Positions 6,787 through 11,065 of a stretch of 11,065 nt of DNA are shown here, piece after piece (the stretch's first letter is position 1; each line of letters starts with the position of its first letter). Made by a program: the position numbers and the translations under genes. This DNA is from an uncultured Bacteroidales bacterium (GTDB lineage: Bacteria; Bacteroidota; Bacteroidia; Bacteroidales; UBA932), in contig CALCUQ010000079.1 in the NCBI GenBank assembly GCA_937906795.1, forward strand, positions 1 through 11,065, read 5' to 3'. The notes below the pieces were generated by a model that was not told where the DNA came from, did no database searches, and saw only the letters and a list, made by a program, of their open reading frames with translations.

Positions 6787-8431
6787 ATGAATAGATCTTT
6801 TAATCAACTAATTGAGGATAGTATAAAGAAGAACTGGGACTGCCCGGCTCTATCTGATTACAAGGGGGTGACATTGTATTATAGAGATGTGGCCAGGAGA
6901 ATTGAAAAGATTCATATTATTTTTAATACTTGTGGAATTAAGAAAGGGGAAAAGATATCTATATGTTCAAAAAACCAGTCCAATTGGGGTGTGGTTTTTT
7001 TGGCTTGTTTAACTTACGGCGCAGTTCCAGTCCCAATTTTGCATGAGTTTAAACCTGGTAATGTGCATCATATTGTAAACCATTCAGACTCGAGAGTGTT
7101 GTTTGTTGGAAATGTGGTATGGGAGAATTTGAGTGAAAGTGAGATGCCAAAACTTGAGGCTATTATTAGAATTGATGATTTCTCTTTATTGTATTCAAAC
7201 TCAAAAAATATTGATCAGGCAAGAGAGAATCTTTGGAGAAAAATATCCTAAGAGTTTTACCCCTAAGGATGTAAATTACCATAAAGAGAGTTCTGGTGAG
7301 GATGTGGCAATGATAAATTACACTTCTGGAACATCGGGATTCTCTAAAGGTGTGCTTATACCTTATAGAGCATTGTTGTCAAATGTCTTGTTTGCAAAAG
7401 AGGTTATGCCATCTCTTGGCAATGGCTCAAACGTGGTTTCAATGTTACCTACAGCCCATATGTATGGTCTTATGTTTGAGTTTTTGTATGAGGTGGTGGT
7501 TGGTGCTCATGTTCACTTCCTTACAAGAGTGCCAAGTCCAAAGATTATAATGGATGCTTTTGCAAATATCAAACCTGATATCATTATTTCTGTCCCTTTG
7601 GTGATAGAGAAAATATATAAGCAGAAACTTTTGCCGATTCTTAATAAAACCAGCATAAAGCTGTTGCTTAAACTTCCTTTGATAGATCAGAAAATTCAGG
7701 AGAAAATAAAATCTGAACTGATTACTACTTTTGGAGGAAAGTTCCAGGAGATTATTATTGGTGGTGCTGCGTTCAACAGGGAGGCGGATGAGTTCTTCCA
7801 TACAATTGGATTCCCATATACAATTGGTTATGGTATGACAGAGTGTGCTCCTATTATTTCATATGCATCGCATAAAGAGGCTAAACTATTCTCTTGTGGA
7901 AAGGCGGCTCTTAATATGAAGATTAGAATTGATTCAGAAGATTCGGAGAATATTCCTGGTGAGATTCAGGTTAGTGGCCCTAATGTAATGTTGGGATATT
8001 ATAAGAATGAGCAGGCTACAGCAGATAGCTTTACAAGTGACGGATGGCTTAAGACAGGTGATATGGGTATTATAGACAAGGACGGATTCTTGTTTATAAA
8101 GGGTAGATGCAAGAGTATGATTCTTGGCCCTTCTGGCCAGAATATTTATCCTGAGGAGATAGAGTCTGCAATAAATAATATACAGCATGTGGTTGAGTCA
8201 TTGGTAATTGATGAGGGTGGTAAGCTTATAGCTCTTATCTATCCAGATCTTGAGAGTGCTGCCGCAAATGGAGTTTCTCAAGAAGATGTGGAGAAGGTGA
8301 TAAAAGAGGGAATTGATCTTGTGAATGTTGATCAGCCAAACTATTGTAAGATTGCAGGATACAGATTGGTTCCAGAGGAGTTTGAGAAAACACCAAAGAG
8401 AAGTATCAAACGTTATATGTACCAGAAATAG
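6787..8431 (+). pseudogene. AMP-forming acyl-CoA synthetase-like ligase, frameshifted in this sequence
   Basis: Adenylate-forming enzyme expected to activate a fatty acid with ATP, usually giving acyl-CoA. The gene is split: frame 1 runs from ATG 6787 to a stop at 7249-7251 (154 residues), and the rest continues in frame 2 to 8431. Removing one A from the run at 7239-7243 joins them as LWRKYPKSF and gives 547 residues, a normal family length. In the restored numbering the ATP-binding motif YTSGTSGFSKG is at 178-188, GYGMTE at 347-352 and GWLKTGD at 419-425, followed by IKGR and NIYPEE. All are expected for the family. The final motif reads KTPKRSIKR (534-542); aligned to the usual PKTxxGKxxR, the catalytic Lys position is Ser539, with K537 and K541 nearby. 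Both halves look uneroded, so a sequencing or assembly indel or a very recent mutation is more likely than an old pseudogene. The dCMP deaminase gene follows after 10 bases. Chain-length preference is unknown. Confidence 0.9.
7239..7251 (+). other. Frameshift point: A5 run followed by in-frame TAA
   Basis: Five A bases (7239-7243) precede TATCCTAA. As given, translation reads W-R-K-I-S-stop; with one A fewer it reads W-R-K-Y-P-K-S-F and continues into the rest of the ligase. A second candidate run, six A bases at 7203-7208, would also restore the frame but replaces the helix-like segment NIDQARENLWR by a less plausible one. Confidence 0.8.
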
Positions 8432-8441
8432 CAGTTGTATT

Positions 8442-8900
8442 ATGGACTCTAAGCAAAGGCAGTTTGACAAGAGCTATCTTAAGATGGCGGGTATCTGGGC
8501 AGAGAATTCGTATTGTAAGAGGAGACAAGTTGGTGCTTTGATTGTAAAGGAGAGAAGTATTATCTCCGACGGATACAATGGAACTCCATGCGGATTTGAG
8601 AATGTGTGTGAAGATGAGAATGGTTGTACAAAACCATATGTTCTGCACGCAGAAGCCAATGCAATAACAAAAATGGCAAAGTCAAATAACAGCAGTAATG
8701 GTGCAACATTGTATGTGACTGCTGCCCCTTGTATGGAGTGCTCAAAACTTATTATACAATCTGGTATAAGCAGGGTAGTGTATAGGGATGCATATCGCCT
8801 TACAGATGGAATTGAACTTTTGGAAAGAGCCGGTGTTAAGGTTGAGCAGATTCCGGCTGATCAATTAGAAATGTTAGAAGATGCAACAGGAGCAGAATAA
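8442..8900 (+). CDS. Deoxycytidylate (dCMP) deaminase, ComEB/T4-type
   Basis: Zinc enzyme expected to convert dCMP to dUMP, the substrate for thymidylate synthase, in the cytoplasm. Length is 152 residues. The catalytic signature is complete: HAE at 69-71 (H69 zinc ligand, E71 proton shuttle) and PCMEC at 96-100 (C97 and C100 zinc ligands). Further cysteines at 25, 50, 56 and 62, including those in GTPCGFENVCED, are where T4-like dCMP deaminases carry extra zinc ligands, so a second, structural zinc is possible but inferred. The ATG at 8442 is chosen because the protein then starts with the usual short tail before SYLKMAGIWAENSYC; an in-frame start at 8325 would lie more than 100 bases inside the ligase gene. 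The last 20 bases overlap the following protease gene. A riboflavin- or tRNA-type deaminase is less likely given the NGTPCGFENVCED block. Confidence 0.93.
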   Translation: MDSKQRQFDKSYLKMAGIWAENSYCKRRQVGALIVKERSIISDGYNGTPCGFENVCEDENGCTKPYVLHAEANAITKMAKSNNSSNGATLYVTAAPCMECSKLIIQSGISRVVYRDAYRLTDGIELLERAGVKVEQIPADQLEMLEDATGAE

Positions 8901-10482
8901 CAGAAGGAACGGTAATTTCTTGAAATTACTTGCATGGGGTGTGGTAATAATTGCTGCTATAAATGTTTTTGGCAGGCTTAATGGTGGCTCACAAAAGGTT
9001 TTGGAGGTTGAGTCTGGCAATTGGAGCAAACTTTCACTTATATTGCAGCAAATTGAAAAGAATTATGTTGATTCAATAAATTATAATGAGGTTATTGAGA
9101 AGATATTGCCACAGGTAATGTCTTCTTTGGATCCTCATTCGAGTTACCTTCCTCCGGTGGAACTTGAGGAGGCTGATGCTACACTGGAAGGAAACTTTGG
9201 TGGTATTGGTGTACAGTTCAATGTGCCAAATGATACTGCAACAATTATTAGTGTCATTGCGGGGGGACCATCTGAAAAGGTTGGTATTTTGTCGGGAGAC
9301 AAGATAATTAAAGTGGATGGAAAAAATGTGGCTGGAGTTAAAATAAATCAGGACTCTCTTGTAAAGTCTTTAAAAGGCGTAGAAGGTACAGTTGTAAAGT
9401 TGGATGTAAAAAGGGATGATGTTAAGGAACTTCTCTCTTTTGAAATTGAAAGGGGCAGGATACCTGTAAAGAGTGTGGATGTGGCTATGATGGTGTCGGA
9501 TTCTGTTGCTTATGTAAAGTTGTCCAAATTTACAAGAACAAGCTTTAAAGAATTCCTTGAAACTGTGGTGCCTTTAAAAGAGAAGGGGATGAGTCATGTA
9601 ATATTTGACCTTAGGGGCAATACCGGCGGATATCTTGATCAGGCTTTGCTGTTGTGTAATGAGTTCCTAAAAAGGGACGAACTTATAGTTTATATGCAGG
9701 GTGCTCACAGAAAAAGACAGGATTTTCATGCAGATGGTACAGGAAAACTGATTGATACAAAATTGTATGTGCTTATAGATGAAACATCTGCCTCTTCAAG
9801 TGAAATTTTTGCCGGAGCAATGCAGGATAATGACAGAGGAATAATTGTTGGAAGACGTTCATACGGAAAAGGTCTTGTGCAAGAGCCTATCTACTTTACA
9901 GACAAGTCTGGTATAAGACTTACTGTGGCAAGATTCTATACTCCAACAGGCCGCTGTATACAAAAACCATACTCGCAAGATTATCAATATGATATATATG
10001 AAAGGTACAGACACGGGGAGATGGTTGCGGCAGATAGTATAAGGGTAAATGACTCTCTTAAATTTACCACTCCAAAAGGAAAGGTTGTATATGGGGGAGG
10101 TGGTATTATTCCCGACGAATTTGTCCCTATTGATACTGTTGGGGTAACCGATTTTCTTATAAAAGCAAACAGAAAGAGCCTTTTGTTAAAGTACAGTAAT
10201 GAGCTGGCACGCCAGTTGAGAGTGCAACTTAGAGGTGTAAAGACATTTGAAGAGTATGACAAGCTTATTGGGCAGACCGATATAGAGAGTGGATTTCTTT
10301 CTTACGCCAGGGCAAATGGTGTTGTACCTGGAAAAGGGGAGTGGCAAATATCCAGAGATGTAATTATTATGCAGTTGAAAGCTTTGGTGGGAAGATATAC
10401 AGTTCTTGAAGATTATGCATTTTATCCGTACATATTAAAGATTGACAATGTTATTGATAAAGTTAATGAGATAATTGAATAG
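8881..10482 (+). CDS. S41 family C-terminal processing peptidase with PDZ domain
   Basis: Serine protease of the CtpA/Prc/CtpB class that degrades or trims envelope proteins from their C-termini. Length is 533 residues. Order of parts: short polar N-terminus, one membrane helix (about 13-31), an N-terminal helical segment with SSLDPHSSYLPP, a PDZ domain from about 102 to 190 (GGIGVQF, GDKIIKVDG), and the S41 catalytic core with HVIFDLRGNTGGYLDQA. In the SASSSE motif S305 is the probable nucleophile and K330 (in YGKGLVQ) the partner; their 25-residue spacing is what known family members show. The region beyond about residue 430 is a helical C-terminal extension seen in many Bacteroidota homologues. 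It is probably anchored in the inner membrane and acts in the periplasm. Start at 8881 overlaps the deaminase stop by 20 bases, which suggests coupled translation. Its substrate is not indicated by the sequence. Confidence 0.95.
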   Translation: MQQEQNNRRNGNFLKLLAWGVVIIAAINVFGRLNGGSQKVLEVESGNWSKLSLILQQIEKNYVDSINYNEVIEKILPQVMSSLDPHSSYLPPVELEEADATLEGNFGGIGVQFNVPNDTATIISVIAGGPSEKVGILSGDKIIKVDGKNVAGVKINQDSLVKSLKGVEGTVVKLDVKRDDVKELLSFEIERGRIPVKSVDVAMMVSDSVAYVKLSKFTRTSFKEFLETVVPLKEKGMSHVIFDLRGNTGGYLDQALLLCNEFLKRDELIVYMQGAHRKRQDFHADGTGKLIDTKLYVLIDETSASSSEIFAGAMQDNDRGIIVGRRSYGKGLVQEPIYFTDKSGIRLTVARFYTPTGRCIQKPYSQDYQYDIYERYRHGEMVAADSIRVNDSLKFTTPKGKVVYGGGGIIPDEFVPIDTVGVTDFLIKANRKSLLLKYSNELARQLRVQLRGVKTFEEYDKLIGQTDIESGFLSYARANGVVPGKGEWQISRDVIIMQLKALVGRYTVLEDYAFYPYILKIDNVIDKVNEIIE

Positions 10483-10556
10483 TTATGGCTGTACTTAGAA
10501 TTGAACTTGAAAAGAAAGAAAAGGAAAGAACCTTAAACTTAACTAATATAAATATT

Positions 10557-10994
10557 ATGAAACAACTTATAGGTATGGCTGCAGACCATGCAGGCTACAG
10601 CTTAAAAGAAGAATTAAAACCAATGCTTGCCCAAATGGGTTACGAAGTTAAAGATTTTGGAACTCATTCAGAGGAGAGTATGGATTATCCAGATGTTGCT
10701 CATCCTTTGGCAGAGGCTGTAGAGAAAGGGGAGGTTGCTTTTGGTATAGCAATGTGTGGCAGTGCCAACGGTATTACAATGACATTGAACAAACATCAGG
10801 GTATTAGAGCTGCAATTTGCTGGAAACCGGAGTTGGCTTCTTTGGCAAGACAGCACAATGATGCAAATGTTTTGTCTATGCCTGCACGTTTTATTTCTAC
10901 AGATGAGGCTAAAGAGATAGTAAAGGCTTTCTGTGCTGCAGACTTTGAGGGTGGAAGACACCAAAGAAGGGTAGAGAAGATAGCTTGCAAATAG
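10557..10994 (+). CDS. rpiB: Ribose-5-phosphate isomerase B
   Basis: Interconverts ribose 5-phosphate and ribulose 5-phosphate in the non-oxidative pentose phosphate pathway; cytoplasmic. From the ATG at 10557 it has 145 residues, the family's usual size. Diagnostic features are the N-terminal AADHAGYSLK phosphate/sugar-binding segment (D10-H11), DYPDVA (43-48), the active-site loop MCGSANG with catalytic Cys67, NKHQGIRAA (78-86), the ARQHNDANVL block with its His, and the EGGRHQRRVEKI end. An in-frame ATG at 10485, two bases after the protease stop, would add a charged 24-residue extension lacking in known RpiB proteins; I prefer 10557 on homology, though the tight spacing of 10485 fits the pattern of this operon. 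The 74 bases between the protease and 10557 contain no clear promoter or hairpin. LacAB-type sugar isomerase is the main alternative, less likely given overall match. Confidence 0.94.
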   Translation: MKQLIGMAADHAGYSLKEELKPMLAQMGYEVKDFGTHSEESMDYPDVAHPLAEAVEKGEVAFGIAMCGSANGITMTLNKHQGIRAAICWKPELASLARQHNDANVLSMPARFISTDEAKEIVKAFCAADFEGGRHQRRVEKIACK

Positions 10995-10998
10995 TTGT

Positions 10999-11065
10999 AT
11001 GGAAGAGAATTTGTATATTGTAAACAAAAATAATATTGCACCGCTTATGGATAATATAGACAATT
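10999..11065 (+). CDS. Start of an unidentified gene, cut by window end
   Basis: An open frame starts with ATG 4 bases after the rpiB stop and stays open for 22 codons to the end of the window (MEENLYIVNKNN, then IAPLMDNIDN). The tight spacing fits the operon pattern seen upstream. The fragment is too short to recognise a family, and a short chance frame cannot be excluded. Confidence 0.4.
   Translation, partial: MEENLYIVNKNNIAPLMDNIDN

Noticed and set aside
8325..8441. Upstream in-frame ATG extending the dCMP deaminase by 39 residues
   Set aside because: It lies deep inside the ligase gene, and the extra residues are simply the ligase C-terminus read in another frame.
1..11065. Mobile elements, CRISPR arrays, tRNA or rRNA genes, prophage or defence genes
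   Set aside because: I saw no transposase or integrase motifs, no regularly spaced repeats, no structured RNA signature and no stretch above about 85 bases without a gene.

Overview
The window is A+T-rich, and every gene I can support lies on the + strand with very short gaps or overlaps. It most likely comes from a member of the Bacteroidota, probably Bacteroidales. Three things point there: Bacteroidota-type families (DUF3127, DUF4834, and a long membrane-anchored DUF3352-like protein with a propeller-like tail), starts with A-rich leaders and hardly any Shine-Dalgarno sequence, and a TAnnTTTG-type -7 promoter element at 2333-2340. No rRNA, tRNA, CRISPR array, insertion sequence or phage gene is visible. 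It reads as chromosomal core sequence rather than a mobile island.

Left block (1-2330): the 3' part of the Na+/H+ antiporter gene nhaA, cut by the window edge; then a probable lipoprotein FKBP-type peptidyl-prolyl isomerase; then a small DUF3127 protein whose acidic C-terminus ends in DLPF, like the tip of single-stranded-DNA-binding protein. A clear intrinsic terminator (2299-2331) closes this block, and the -7 element of the next transcription unit follows it directly.

Right block (2363 to window end): seven complete or nearly complete genes plus the start of another, with no gap above 74 bases, so probably one long operon. It opens with a 767-residue membrane-anchored protein, an 89-residue DUF4834 membrane protein and an MsbA-like ABC exporter. 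These three are joined by two TAATG stop-start overlaps, which suggests coupled translation and perhaps a shared envelope role. Next comes an AMP-forming acyl-CoA synthetase-like gene broken by a one-base frameshift in an A5 run (restored length 547 residues). Then come a dCMP deaminase, an S41 C-terminal processing protease that overlaps the deaminase by 20 bases, ribose-5-phosphate isomerase B, and the first 22 codons of an unidentified frame.

Functionally the window mixes envelope work (antiport, folding, lipid export, acyl activation, periplasmic proteolysis) with nucleotide and pentose metabolism. I see no clearly new multi-gene system. The points most worth a second look are the coupled trio around the MsbA-like exporter, the SSB-like tail on the DUF3127 protein, and the frameshift and unusual C-terminal motif of the acyl synthetase.
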